A stretch of DNA of 64,000 nt from Hyalangium versicolor (GTDB lineage Bacteria; Myxococcota; Myxococcia; Myxococcales; Myxococcaceae): assembly GCF_020103695.1 (NCBI RefSeq), contig NZ_JAHXBF010000005.1, positions 124,001 through 188,000 on the forward strand. The letters run 5' to 3'. Position numbers and translations under genes: made by a program. How positions within the stretch are numbered: the stretch's first letter is position 1; the number at the start of each line of letters is the position of its first letter. A model generated the notes under the pieces. The model worked only from the letters and a program-made list of their open reading frames with translations. It was not told the origin of the DNA and made no database searches. Below, piece after piece: positions 51,809 to 60,774 of this stretch.

Positions 51809-51835
51809 GGAGGCATTAGAGCACCGAACGTCCCA
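51792..51835 (-). promoter_or_regulatory. 12-bp perfect inverted repeat around the CsgG-like start codon
   Basis: TGGGACGTTCGG pairs perfectly with CCGAACGTCCCA across a 20-base loop; on the minus strand the loop holds the ATG of the CsgG-like gene, and one arm overlaps codons 3-6. It lies in the 37-base gap after the FG-GAP gene. It could be an intergenic terminator/attenuator or a hairpin that controls translation of the downstream gene. Confidence 0.5.
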
Positions 51836-51845
51836 CAGCGGTTGA

Positions 51846-54242
51846 CTACAGGGACAGGTCGAGGCTCACCCGGACGCCGAACTGGCATGAGGCCGTGTTG
51901 CCCGAGGTATCCGTGGCGGTGCAGGTCACGGGCGTCAGGCCGGGGATGAAGAGCGTGCCCGGCGGGTGGTTGCAGGTGACATGGGTCGGGCCGCACGTAT
52001 CGCTGGCGGACACCGCGAAGTTCACGATGACGCTGAGCTGTCCGAGGCTGATGGAGGCGTCCACCGAGATGGGGCAGGTGATGACCGGCTTCGTGGTGTC
52101 CACCACGGTGACGGTGCCCACGCACTGCGCGCTGGAGTCTCCATCGCTCGCTGTCAGCGTGACGGAGTGCTGCCCCGAGCCGAACGGACCCGCGGGCGAC
52201 TCGGAGACGGAGAACGGGCCTGGCTGGTTGTCTGGATCATAGCTGCCGTTGTTCACGCTGGCGCTGGCGTGGCACTGGGCGTCCGCGGTGACCGTGACGT
52301 TCTTGCAGAGTGCCACGGGCGGCTCGTTCTCCGGCGGGGGCGGCGGGGGAGGGGTGCACGTGAAGTCCACCGTGGCAGAGGCGCTGTTGTTGGCTTCGTC
52401 GCACTCGGTCTGGCTGCCCGCGCCCGAACCATTGTCATCCGCGATCACGAAGAGCTCGCCGCTTCCGGCGGTGAGGGTTCCTGGGGACAGGGAGACCACG
52501 GTGGAGTCTCCGGCCGGGAGGGCATCTGCCAGGGTTGCCACTCCGATCAGGGTTCCGCCCGAGGCCGGGTTGCCCCGATAGAACGCCACCTGGAGTCCGG
52601 CCGCGACCGGGGCCGTGCCTCCATTGGTCACACGGGCGCTGAGCACCAGCGTCCCGTTCTCACCGCACGAGGCGATCACGCTCGAGGCCTGGACGATGAG
52701 ATCGGAAGCCGAGTAGGAGACTTCGCCCACGTACCCGGCCACGTTGGAGCGGAAGGTGTTGAGCCGGGGCTTCTGCCACGGAATCACCGGATGGGCGGGG
52801 ATGGTGCCATCGTTGTTCACGTTGGTGACCGAGTAGGCGTGCTGGTTCCAGATGCGCCGCGTGTGAGCCCAGCCCTCCTGTGTGTCGTGATACACGCGGA
52901 TGCCGTGGTACGCCGGGGACGCCAGATCATTGGTGGCCACGACCAGGTCCGCCGCGAAGTCTCCGTCCACGTCCGCGATGACCGGGTTCTCGTGCGTGGT
53001 GCCCGAGCTGTGCTTCGTCTGGTACCGCACCGCGCCGGTGGCCGCGTTGTAGATGCGCAGCGACACCTCGTCCGCGTACACCAGCTCGAGGTTGCCATCG
53101 TCCTCGAAGTCGAACACGGTGGCTCCGGACTTGCCGGAGCTCCAGTCCTGGATGGTGCTCGTCCACTTCACCGTGCCGTCGCTCTTCAGGACACTCAGGG
53201 CGTTGTCTCCAACCACGGCGATCTCCGGCAGTCCGTCGTGGTCGACATCCGCCAGCGTGGGGCCGCCTCCGCAGCCGTTCGAGCAACCTCCCGGGATGTC
53301 CTTGCTCCACAGCAGGGTGCAGTTGTCATCCAGCAGGCTCACCTTGCCGTTGCCCGAGACGACGATCTCGCCCTTGGTGTCTCCGTCGAAGTTGCCCGCC
53401 GCCGACAGGCCGCTGGGGATGTCCGTGTTGGCGCACTTCAGGCTGCCATCGAACCGGTACACCGAGCGCCCGTTGATGACCTCCTGCTTGCCGTCATTGT
53501 CGATGTCCACCGCGAAGGACACGGGCCCCGTGTACTGCGCCCCGCCCATCCCGTCCGAGCCCACCCACTTCAGCGTCCCCGTGTTGCTGTACACGCGGTT
53601 GCCGTCGAGGATCTCCACCGTCCCATCGCCGTCCAGGTCCGCCAGCGATGGGCCGCCCCACTCGTTGTAGTCGAACGCGTCCTCCGCCGAGCGGAACTTG
53701 AAGGTGCCGTCGTTCTCGTAGCAGATGATCCCGCGCCCGTTGGTGGGGATGCCGCAGATCTCCACCTTCCCGTCGTTGTCGATGTCTCCGACCGCGATGC
53801 TCGCCGCCGCCTTGATGCGGTAGGCCGGATCCGTCACCGCCCACAGATCGTGCCCGTCGTTCCCGCTGATGGCGCGCAGCACTCCCTCCTTCCAGTCCAC
53901 GTCATCGTTCGGCACGTCTCGGAAGGAGCTGAAGATGATGTCGGGGATGCCGTCCTGGTTCACGTCCGCGACGGCCGGCGTCATCATCACCTGGTTGTAC
54001 TCGGGCAGGATGGGGCTGCCAGTCCAGGCCCACTGCAGCGCGGGCTCGAAGTGGGGCGTGAACGGGGGCCTGACCTCGCACGTATCCTCGAGGTTCCGTG
54101 TGCCCTGTGCCCGCGCCTCGTCCTCCGCACTCGTGCTGTCACATGCTCCCATGAAGGACAGCGCTGCCAGTGCAGCGAAGAGTCGCTTCCTGCGATTGCT
54201 CGCATACTCCGCACGACCTTGGGTGCCTCGTCCGTACACCAT
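51846..54242 (-). CDS. FG-GAP/VCBS and HYR-domain surface lipoprotein
   Basis: A 798-residue protein from ATG 54242 (GGAGGAG upstream). Lipobox LSFMGAC. Residues about 85-440 are FG-GAP/VCBS-type beta-propeller repeats, each with a calcium-binding DVNQDGIPDI or DIDNDGKVEI-type motif, then a CARDB-like module (540-620), a proline run and two HYR-like Ig modules near the C-terminus (KNVTVTADAQCHASASVNN, TKPVITCP). It is an extracellular adhesion or matrix protein. The gene lies 37 bases upstream of the CsgG-like gene on the same strand and may be co-transcribed. Confidence 0.85.
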   Translation of the reverse strand: MVYGRGTQGRAEYASNRRKRLFAALAALSFMGACDSTSAEDEARAQGTRNLEDTCEVRPPFTPHFEPALQWAWTGSPILPEYNQVMMTPAVADVNQDGIPDIIFSSFRDVPNDDVDWKEGVLRAISGNDGHDLWAVTDPAYRIKAAASIAVGDIDNDGKVEICGIPTNGRGIICYENDGTFKFRSAEDAFDYNEWGGPSLADLDGDGTVEILDGNRVYSNTGTLKWVGSDGMGGAQYTGPVSFAVDIDNDGKQEVINGRSVYRFDGSLKCANTDIPSGLSAAGNFDGDTKGEIVVSGNGKVSLLDDNCTLLWSKDIPGGCSNGCGGGPTLADVDHDGLPEIAVVGDNALSVLKSDGTVKWTSTIQDWSSGKSGATVFDFEDDGNLELVYADEVSLRIYNAATGAVRYQTKHSSGTTHENPVIADVDGDFAADLVVATNDLASPAYHGIRVYHDTQEGWAHTRRIWNQHAYSVTNVNNDGTIPAHPVIPWQKPRLNTFRSNVAGYVGEVSYSASDLIVQASSVIASCGENGTLVLSARVTNGGTAPVAAGLQVAFYRGNPASGGTLIGVATLADALPAGDSTVVSLSPGTLTAGSGELFVIADDNGSGAGSQTECDEANNSASATVDFTCTPPPPPPPENEPPVALCKNVTVTADAQCHASASVNNGSYDPDNQPGPFSVSESPAGPFGSGQHSVTLTASDGDSSAQCVGTVTVVDTTKPVITCPISVDASISLGQLSVIVNFAVSASDTCGPTHVTCNHPPGTLFIPGLTPVTCTATDTSGNTASCQFGVRVSLDLSL

Positions 54243-54380
54243 GTCGTATCTCCTCCGCTCTCGGGGATGAGCCCGCCGACCCGGCGCTCAAACTGAATTG
54301 CGCCAGACCGTTTTTTCGGGATCTCCACGGAGGGAGTGAGTTCGCGCTGCCTGGCTTCACTCGCAGGCTTTGGTGCGGAG

Positions 54381-56084
54381 CTACTCCTTGCCCGAGCCCT
54401 TCGGCGGGCCCTCGCTGCCCAACGGTGACAGCTTTCCGGACAGAGCTCCGGCCTGCTCGTGCGGCATCAAGTCCCGCGGCGAGCGGTGGTACTGCATCGG
54501 CGAGTAGTGCAGGAAGTTCGAGACGCGGCTGGTGTACAGGCACGCGTACTGCTCGATCTGGTAGCCGAAGCGACTGTTCTCGTTGCCTTCCTTGAAGAGC
54601 AGCCCCCAGTAAGGGTTGAAGCCTTCCTCCACGTCCCGCTCCAGCGTGTCGGCCAGCCCCATCGACTCCTTCAGGGCCCGGCGCACCACGTCCAGATCCG
54701 CCTTCAACCGCCGCCGCGCTTCTTCCTCACGGGCTCGCTCCTCGGGATTCTGCGAGTCGCGCTCCAGCCGCCGCTCCACCGAGTTCAGCGCCGTCTTGAT
54801 CGCGTTCACCTCGTCATCCAGACGCGCGCGGGTGATCTCGATCTCCGACAGCCGAGAGATCTCCTCCCGACGCGAGTCCGTGTAGGTGATCTCGTCCTCG
54901 ATCTCCTGGACGATCATGCACGTGCGCCACAGCGAGGACTTCTTCGACTTGAGGATATCCCCGTAGATGTGATCGCCCACGTAGAGGATGTTCTCGCCTC
55001 GGTGGCCGGTGAACTCCTCGAACTGCGGCAGGTTCCCGCCCGAATACACCTTGCCGCGCTCCAGGCTCTTCGCCTCGCCCACCACGCGGCCCGCCTCGGT
55101 GGAGCTGTCCAGCTCCAGGAACGGACGCTGATCGCTGAAGAACCCCGGCTTGCCCGCAGCCGTGACGATGAAGTCGAAGTAGTTGCGCCAGCTCGAATAC
55201 TCCGGGAGCTTGTCGCCCAACAGGTACCGCATCACCGCGTCCGTGTAGTCCCACGCCGAGTTCGTCAGCAGGAACAGGCGCTTGCCCCCGGAGCGCAGCT
55301 TGTGCAGCGTGGGCCCCAGCTCCGGATCCTGGAAGATGTAGCGGGACAGATCCTTGCGCACCTCGCGCTTGAGCGAGTTGTCCCGGTGCACCGTGTCGAT
55401 CGCCTCGCGGATGTTGTCGTACAGCTTGCCGTAGTCCACCCGCTCGCCCAGTGACTCCAGCAGCTCGATGATGCCCGCGAACAGGCACGTCTCCGGCAAC
55501 GCGAAGAGCGTGTCGTTCCATGCGAACCGCGGATCACGCGGGCGGATGAGCTTGTTGCGGTACAACTCGCGCCGCACCTCGGCCTTCAGCGGACGCAGCC
55601 CGTGCCAACCGCGCCCCACATGCCCGAACCGATCCATCTTCAGGATGTTGCCGTGCACGCGGTCCACCGCCAGCCCGCGCATCACGAAGTGGTGATCGTA
55701 GAGCAGGTGGCCGATCACCGGGTTGTAGCCGTACTCGCCCACCAACTTCGCCAGCGTCATGTCGAACGACAGCTGCTCCAACCGGCGCATGTGGTAGATG
55801 GCCAGCGTGTAGTCCATGTCGAAGCCAATCAGCTCGACGGAGGACATGCGCAGGTTGCGGTTGACGAACACGTCCCGCGCCCGAGGCGCCTCCAGGCGCT
55901 CGCGAGGCTTGCTGAGCAGGCGGGAGAGCTCGGAGTCACTCAGGAGTTCTTGGGCTCGTCGGGCGGCCTCGTCGGCGCGAGCCCGGTTCAGCGAGGAGCG
56001 GAAGCTGCCGTGGAGGGGATCCTCGGGCGCCGGTCCGCCAGGGATGGGAGCATCTGCGGGTACAGTGGGTGCCAAGCGATCCAA
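54381..56084 (-). CDS. HAD-IG 5'-nucleotidase family protein
   Basis: A 567-residue protein from a TTG start with no visible ribosome-binding site; a later start near MSSVELIG is conceivable. HAD motif I FDMDYTL (D89, D91) is intact, followed by the large cap (LEQLSFDMTLAKLVGEYGYNPV), motif II LTNSAWDYT, and the motif III/IV region (GKVYSGGNL, ILYVGDHIYGDIL). The length and motifs are those of the cytosolic purine 5'-nucleotidase-type (cN-II-like) HAD-IG family, which dephosphorylates nucleoside monophosphates. A coiled coil (about 400-480) follows. It stands alone on the minus strand. Confidence 0.85.
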   Translation of the reverse strand: MDRLAPTVPADAPIPGGPAPEDPLHGSFRSSLNRARADEAARRAQELLSDSELSRLLSKPRERLEAPRARDVFVNRNLRMSSVELIGFDMDYTLAIYHMRRLEQLSFDMTLAKLVGEYGYNPVIGHLLYDHHFVMRGLAVDRVHGNILKMDRFGHVGRGWHGLRPLKAEVRRELYRNKLIRPRDPRFAWNDTLFALPETCLFAGIIELLESLGERVDYGKLYDNIREAIDTVHRDNSLKREVRKDLSRYIFQDPELGPTLHKLRSGGKRLFLLTNSAWDYTDAVMRYLLGDKLPEYSSWRNYFDFIVTAAGKPGFFSDQRPFLELDSSTEAGRVVGEAKSLERGKVYSGGNLPQFEEFTGHRGENILYVGDHIYGDILKSKKSSLWRTCMIVQEIEDEITYTDSRREEISRLSEIEITRARLDDEVNAIKTALNSVERRLERDSQNPEERAREEEARRRLKADLDVVRRALKESMGLADTLERDVEEGFNPYWGLLFKEGNENSRFGYQIEQYACLYTSRVSNFLHYSPMQYHRSPRDLMPHEQAGALSGKLSPLGSEGPPKGSGKE

Positions 56085-56171
56085 GGTCTAACACGCGTCG
56101 TGCTCCCGAGCACCCGGACGGTGAGTCCTCCTTGCGGGTATCCGATGGAGCGTGGCACGCTCCGGCCTGCG

Positions 56172-56459
56172 ATGCGGTCGCCAGCCAGACGCCAGCCCTC
56201 GGACGCCGAGATCCACGCGCGGCTGTCCGCCCGAATCGAAGCCCTGGAGGACCGGGTGCGTCGGCTGGAGTCTCATGTTCGACGCGCCGCGTCATCCGGC
56301 AAGGTGAGCTCGAAGGGCGGGACTTCGGCCAGGCAGGAGCGGCCTCGGCCTCGGTGCCCCGGGTGCACGCTGGAGCTGCCTCGGGGCCGCAAGAAAGAGA
56401 CGTGCGTGTGGTGCGGATTTCACTTCTCCGCCGTCCGGCGCCGGGCGGGTAAGGGATGA
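56172..56459 (+). CDS. Small coiled-coil protein with CxxC-CxxC zinc ribbon
   Basis: About 95 residues from ATG 56172 (56145 is an equally open start). An acidic-basic heptad region (IHARLSARIEALEDRVRRLESHVRR, about 16-40) is followed by a serine-rich linker and a four-cysteine ribbon (RCPGCTLELPRGRKKETCVWCGFHF). The ribbon may bind zinc; the coiled coil may dimerise it. It is coupled to the next gene by an ATGA overlap, so it probably acts together with that membrane pseudokinase, perhaps as a co-factor or regulator. No family name. Confidence 0.6.
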   Translation: MRSPARRQPSDAEIHARLSARIEALEDRVRRLESHVRRAASSGKVSSKGGTSARQERPRPRCPGCTLELPRGRKKETCVWCGFHFSAVRRRAGKG

Positions 56460-58723
56460 CGGTCTCGCGCTATCGGCTCACAGGGCAGATCGAGGCAGGC
56501 GACCTGGCTGAGCTCTACAAGGCTTCGCAGGAGCCCGGCGGCGACGTGGTGGTGAAGCTGTTCCACGCGAAGACGTCCGACCCGGCCTATGCGCGGGCGC
56601 TCGCGGAAACGTCGAGCGTGCTCAACCCGCTGCCGCACACGGGCATCGTTCGCTACGTGGACATCGGCTTCGTGAAGCAGCAGCTCGCGGTGGTCCGCGA
56701 ACACGTGGAGGGCTACACGCTGGGCACCGCGCTCCAGCGGCTCCACACCAAGGAGGTCATCCTCCCATCGGCGCTCGCACTGTACCTGGTCATCCAGTTG
56801 TTGGAGACGGTGCAGAAGGTGCACGACGCCGGAGTCATCCACGGCGCCATCACTCCCGGCAACCTGCTGCTGTCTCGCGAAGGGCTGCCGAACATCTGTG
56901 ACTTCGGCGCGCTCCGGGCGCTGATGGCCGTGCCGGAACTCAAGCGCGGCTTCGCCACTCGCGGCCGCAGCGCCTACCGCGCTCCCGAGGTGGGCCGGGG
57001 GGAGGATCCCACGGTCGTCTCGGACGTGTACTCGCTGGGCTCCATCGCCTACGAGCTGCTCACCCTGCGGGAGGCGGTGGTCTCCGGAGGCGGTCTCAGC
57101 ACTCGCAGTGGAGGATTGCCGCCCCCGAGCCGCCTGGATCGCCGCATCAACGCGCGGCTGGATCCGCTCATCCTTCGCGCGGTGGATCCGCTGCCCAGCC
57201 GGCGCTATCGCTCGGCGGGGGACTTCGCCACGGCGCTGCGCAACTTCTTCTCCGCCAGCGGGGGCATGCCTGGCCAGGAGGAACTGCGCCGCTTCGTCCG
57301 CGAGCTCGTTCCCAACGAGGTGAACCTGTCCACGCTCGGGCCCGTGCCTTTCTCCGAGCCCTTCACGCTCACCCCCGTGTCCGGAGCGGAGATCGCCAAC
57401 GTTCATGCCGAGCCGCTGGAGGCCTCGGTGGTGGCGCGGCCCTCCTTCAGCCGCTCGCTCAGCGAGGACGAAGCATCGGCGGAGACCACTGAAGCGCCCC
57501 CTGTCTTCGAGGAGTACAAGCCGGGGGACTGGGTCGCCCAGGAATCCACCCAGTTGGCACCGCCCAAGGCCGAGCCCTTCCAGGAGCCCACCCGGCTCAG
57601 CCCGCCCAAGGCCGAGCCCTCGGTCGAGTACACGCCCGTCGATCCACCCAAGGCCGAGCCGTCCTTCGACGCGACTCCCGTCGATCCGCCCCGGCCCGCG
57701 GCCTACCCGCCGCTGGAGCCCACTCGGGTCGGGCAACCGGCACCGGTGTCTGCGGCGGAGAACACCGAGCCGAGCCGCGTCGGACCCCTGGAGAAGGGCT
57801 GGGAGGCTCCCCCCGGCGCCGCACCTCCCAAAGGTCGCAAGCAGATCTTTTCGTCCGGTGGAGCCAACCCTCCCAAGGAGGGCACCTTTGTCGGCCGCAA
57901 CCCCCGCATGAAGTGGGTGGAGGACTTCTCGGAGGAGAAGACGCGTCTCGCGGACGATCTCCCGGCCGAGCCCCCTCCGCAGTCCCCCAAGGTGGGGACG
58001 TCCTCGCGCGCCGCGCTTCCCCCATCGCCTCCGCCGTCCTCGCGCCCGCCGCCCTCACTCGTGCGCGCACAGACCTCCGAGGACTCGCCCCAGGTCTACG
58101 TCCCCAAGGATCGGCCGGAGGTGCCCATGCCTCCGCCCACGGCTGACAACATCCCCACAGGCGATGGGGGCCGGCGCCTGTTCACGGAGGAGCGCAACCT
58201 CCTCGCCATCTCGCGCCGCCGGCACAGGGCGCTGGGGTTGGCGGCGGCCATCGCGGTGGTGGGCCTCTTCGCCTTCCTGCTCGCCGTGTGGCGGTTCGAA
58301 GAGCCGCCTCCCGAGGTGCCGAAGGTCGAAAAGCCTCCCGCCAAGCCTCCCATCTTGGATCCGCGCGCGTCCGCCATCAGCGACGCGGTGGATCTTTACG
58401 GCACGTCTTCCAATTCCAAGCCCGAGCAATCCCGGCCCGCGGCCAGCGCTTCGAGCGAGCGGGAGGAGGACTCGGACGCCCCGAAGCCAGACGCCAACTC
58501 CGCCTACCTCACCCTGCGCACCAACATGCCTGCGCGCGTCTTCATCGACGGCGTGCTGCAGCGCAAGAGGACGCCGCTGGTGAAGTACCCGGTGAAGGCC
58601 GGCAATCACACCTTCATGCTGGAATCCGTGGGAACGAAGGAGCACGTCGACTTCAACCTTCGCCTGGAGCGCGGCAAGCACCACGTCGTCGAACAGAACT
58701 TCGAGTCCACCCCGAGGCGCTAA
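56456..58723 (+). CDS. Membrane-anchored Hanks-type pseudokinase with PEGA-like tail
   Basis: A 755-residue protein. The N-terminal domain (1-280) has kinase fold features: K34 in VVVKLFH and the DFG (149-151), but the glycine loop is degraded (GQIEAGDLAELYK) and the catalytic loop HRDxxxxN reads HGAITPGN (129-136), so the catalytic aspartate is missing. It is probably a pseudokinase. A long low-complexity tract with repeated PPKAEPS/F units follows (about 340-570), then one TM (591-612), and a C-terminal PEGA-like beta module (LTLRTNMPARVFIDG...KYPVKAGNHTF). Upstream gene overlaps it by ATGA; the NarL-type regulator starts three bases after its stop. Confidence 0.8.
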   Translation: MTVSRYRLTGQIEAGDLAELYKASQEPGGDVVVKLFHAKTSDPAYARALAETSSVLNPLPHTGIVRYVDIGFVKQQLAVVREHVEGYTLGTALQRLHTKEVILPSALALYLVIQLLETVQKVHDAGVIHGAITPGNLLLSREGLPNICDFGALRALMAVPELKRGFATRGRSAYRAPEVGRGEDPTVVSDVYSLGSIAYELLTLREAVVSGGGLSTRSGGLPPPSRLDRRINARLDPLILRAVDPLPSRRYRSAGDFATALRNFFSASGGMPGQEELRRFVRELVPNEVNLSTLGPVPFSEPFTLTPVSGAEIANVHAEPLEASVVARPSFSRSLSEDEASAETTEAPPVFEEYKPGDWVAQESTQLAPPKAEPFQEPTRLSPPKAEPSVEYTPVDPPKAEPSFDATPVDPPRPAAYPPLEPTRVGQPAPVSAAENTEPSRVGPLEKGWEAPPGAAPPKGRKQIFSSGGANPPKEGTFVGRNPRMKWVEDFSEEKTRLADDLPAEPPPQSPKVGTSSRAALPPSPPPSSRPPPSLVRAQTSEDSPQVYVPKDRPEVPMPPPTADNIPTGDGGRRLFTEERNLLAISRRRHRALGLAAAIAVVGLFAFLLAVWRFEEPPPEVPKVEKPPAKPPILDPRASAISDAVDLYGTSSNSKPEQSRPAASASSEREEDSDAPKPDANSAYLTLRTNMPARVFIDGVLQRKRTPLVKYPVKAGNHTFMLESVGTKEHVDFNLRLERGKHHVVEQNFESTPRR

Positions 58724-58726
58724 ACA

Positions 58727-59383
58727 ATGGAGCGGACCCGCGTCTACGTCGTCGAGGATCAACCCCAGCTGCTCAAGAACCTGGTGAAGGTGCTGGGCAC
58801 CTTCGAGGAGCTGGAGGTGGTGGGCACCTCGCAGGATGGCGAGGAGGCCGTGGAGGACATCCTCCGGGTGCGGCCCCAGCTCGTCCTGCTGGATCTGGAG
58901 CTGCCCGGCCTCAACGGCATCCAGGTGACCCAGCGGGTCAAGCGCCGCGCCTCCGAGGTGGAGATCCTCATCCTCACCTCGTTCGAGGACGAACAGAAGG
59001 TGTACGAGGCCATCCAGGCAGGTGCCTCGGGCTACCTGGTGAAGCGGGTGGGGCCGGAGAAGATCCGCTCCGGCATTCGCGAGGTGATGGAGGGCGGCAC
59101 GGTGCTCGAGCCCATCATCGCCCGGAGGTTCTGGAACTACTTCCAATCCATCCAGACGAAGCCGCCCGAGAAGAAGGAGAACCCCTGGGGGCTCACCCCC
59201 ACCGAGTTCGAAGTCCTGCGCTACGTGGCCAAAGGGTTGTCCAACGCGGAGGTGGGGCAGGTGATGACGATGGAGCGGCGCACGGTGCGCACCCACCTGT
59301 CCCATATCTATCGGAAGATGGGCGTCAACTCGCACGTGGAGGCCGTAGTGTTGGCCCTGCGCGCGGGCATCGTGGACCTGTAG
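58727..59383 (+). CDS. NarL/LuxR-type response regulator
   Basis: A 218-residue protein three bases after the pseudokinase stop. Receiver domain (1-120) with acidic pair VVEDQ, phosphoacceptor D56 (LLDLELPGLNG), conserved T/S in ILTS and K in LVKRV. A linker leads to a LuxR-type HTH (about 152-215): LTPTEFEVLRYVAKGLSNAEVGQVMTMERRTVRTHLSHIYRKMGV, which binds DNA. It probably transmits the signal received by the pseudokinase complex to promoters. No cognate histidine kinase is adjacent, so its phosphodonor is unknown. Confidence 0.93.
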   Translation: MERTRVYVVEDQPQLLKNLVKVLGTFEELEVVGTSQDGEEAVEDILRVRPQLVLLDLELPGLNGIQVTQRVKRRASEVEILILTSFEDEQKVYEAIQAGASGYLVKRVGPEKIRSGIREVMEGGTVLEPIIARRFWNYFQSIQTKPPEKKENPWGLTPTEFEVLRYVAKGLSNAEVGQVMTMERRTVRTHLSHIYRKMGVNSHVEAVVLALRAGIVDL

Positions 59384-59417
59384 CGAAGCCGCGCCCCTCC
59401 TTATATAGGTGGGGATC

Positions 59418-60758
59418 ATGCCCAAGGCTTCTCCGCGTCCCCCCGCTCCCAAGCCGGATCCCGCCCTCCAGTCCCTGCTCGAGGTTCACGAGGCCACGCT
59501 GTCCAACGGCCTGCGCGTCCGGCTGCTCGCCAATCCCCAGACGCCCGTGGTCAGCCTCTACACCTTCTTCCAGGTTGGCTCGCGCAACGAGCGCCCCGGC
59601 ATCACCGGCATCAGCCACCTGTTCGAGCACATGATGTTCAACGGTGCCAAGAAGTACGGGCCCAAGGAGTTCGATCGGGTGCTCGAGTCGAACGGCGGCC
59701 GGTCCAACGCGTACACCTCCAATGACATGACGGTGTACTACGACGACTTCTCGTCGGATGCGCTGGAGACGGTGCTGGATCTGGAGTCGGATCGGATGCG
59801 CTCGCTGCGCATCTCGGACGCCACGCTCACCAGCGAGCGCGAGGTGGTGAAGGAGGAGCGCCGCGTCCGCGTGGACAACGAGATCACCGGCATGCTGGAC
59901 GAGGAGCTGGGCACGCTCGTCTACAAGGCCCACCCGTACCGCTGGCCGGTCATCGGGTGGATGGCGGACATCGAGAACATCTCCCGCCACGATTGCGAGG
60001 ACTACTTTCGCACGTACTACGCGCCCAACAACGCGATCATGTACCTGTCCGGGGACTTCGATCCGAAGAAGACCCTGGCGCTCATCCGCCGCTACTACGG
60101 AGACATCCCCAAGGGCCCCAAGCCGCTCCCGGTCATCGACGCCGAGCCGCAGCAGAAGGGCGAGCGCCGCGCCGTGCTCCGCCACCCGGCGCAGTCTCCG
60201 TCGGTGATGATCGGCTTCCGCGGCCCGCGCGCCACCGAGGCGGACACCCAGGTGCTGGATGTCATCCAGTACGCCCTGAACAAGGGGGAGGGGAGCCGGC
60301 TCGTGAAGAAGCTCGTCTACGAGCAGCAGCTCGCCGTGTCCGTGATGTTCGATTGGGGCTGGCGCATCGATCCGGGGACGGTCGTCTTCTACCTGGAACT
60401 CAAGCCGGACTCCGATCCGCAGAAGGTGGAGGCCGCCCTGTACGCCGAGCTGGAGAAGGTGGCTCGCGAGGGCCTCACCGAGCGTGAGCTGCAGAAGGCC
60501 AAGAACAACCTGCGCGCCGACCAGCTGCGCGAGCTTGGCACCAACACCGGCAGAGCCCATGCGCTCGGGCACTACGAGGCGCTGCTGGGCTCGTGGAAGG
60601 AGCTGCTCACGCTGCCCTCCCGCTACGCCTCCATCACCAACGAGCAGGTGAAGGCCGTGGCAGCGAAGTTTTTCAGTCCGGATCGGCGCTCCGTGGTGAC
60701 GCTGCTCCCCGAGTCCGAGCCCCAGTCCGAGTCCGAGTCCAGCACCGCCGCCGCCTGA
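59418..60758 (+). CDS. Zinc-dependent M16 peptidase, catalytic subunit
   Basis: About 446 residues from ATG 59418, chosen over GTG 59409 because the AGGTGGGG immediately upstream fits it. The catalytic motif HLFEH (H67, E70, H71) is intact, with the distal glutamate in SEREVVKEE, so the enzyme should bind zinc and cleave peptides. The family (pitrilysin/processing-peptidase-like) usually acts as a heterodimer; the next gene is the partner. No signal peptide is visible, so a cytoplasmic or membrane-associated role in peptide clearance or protein quality control is likely. Translation of the partner starts 16 bases after its stop. Confidence 0.92.
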   Translation: MPKASPRPPAPKPDPALQSLLEVHEATLSNGLRVRLLANPQTPVVSLYTFFQVGSRNERPGITGISHLFEHMMFNGAKKYGPKEFDRVLESNGGRSNAYTSNDMTVYYDDFSSDALETVLDLESDRMRSLRISDATLTSEREVVKEERRVRVDNEITGMLDEELGTLVYKAHPYRWPVIGWMADIENISRHDCEDYFRTYYAPNNAIMYLSGDFDPKKTLALIRRYYGDIPKGPKPLPVIDAEPQQKGERRAVLRHPAQSPSVMIGFRGPRATEADTQVLDVIQYALNKGEGSRLVKKLVYEQQLAVSVMFDWGWRIDPGTVVFYLELKPDSDPQKVEAALYAELEKVAREGLTERELQKAKNNLRADQLRELGTNTGRAHALGHYEALLGSWKELLTLPSRYASITNEQVKAVAAKFFSPDRRSVVTLLPESEPQSESESSTAAA

Positions 60759-60774
60759 TCCCCGAGGAAACCCG

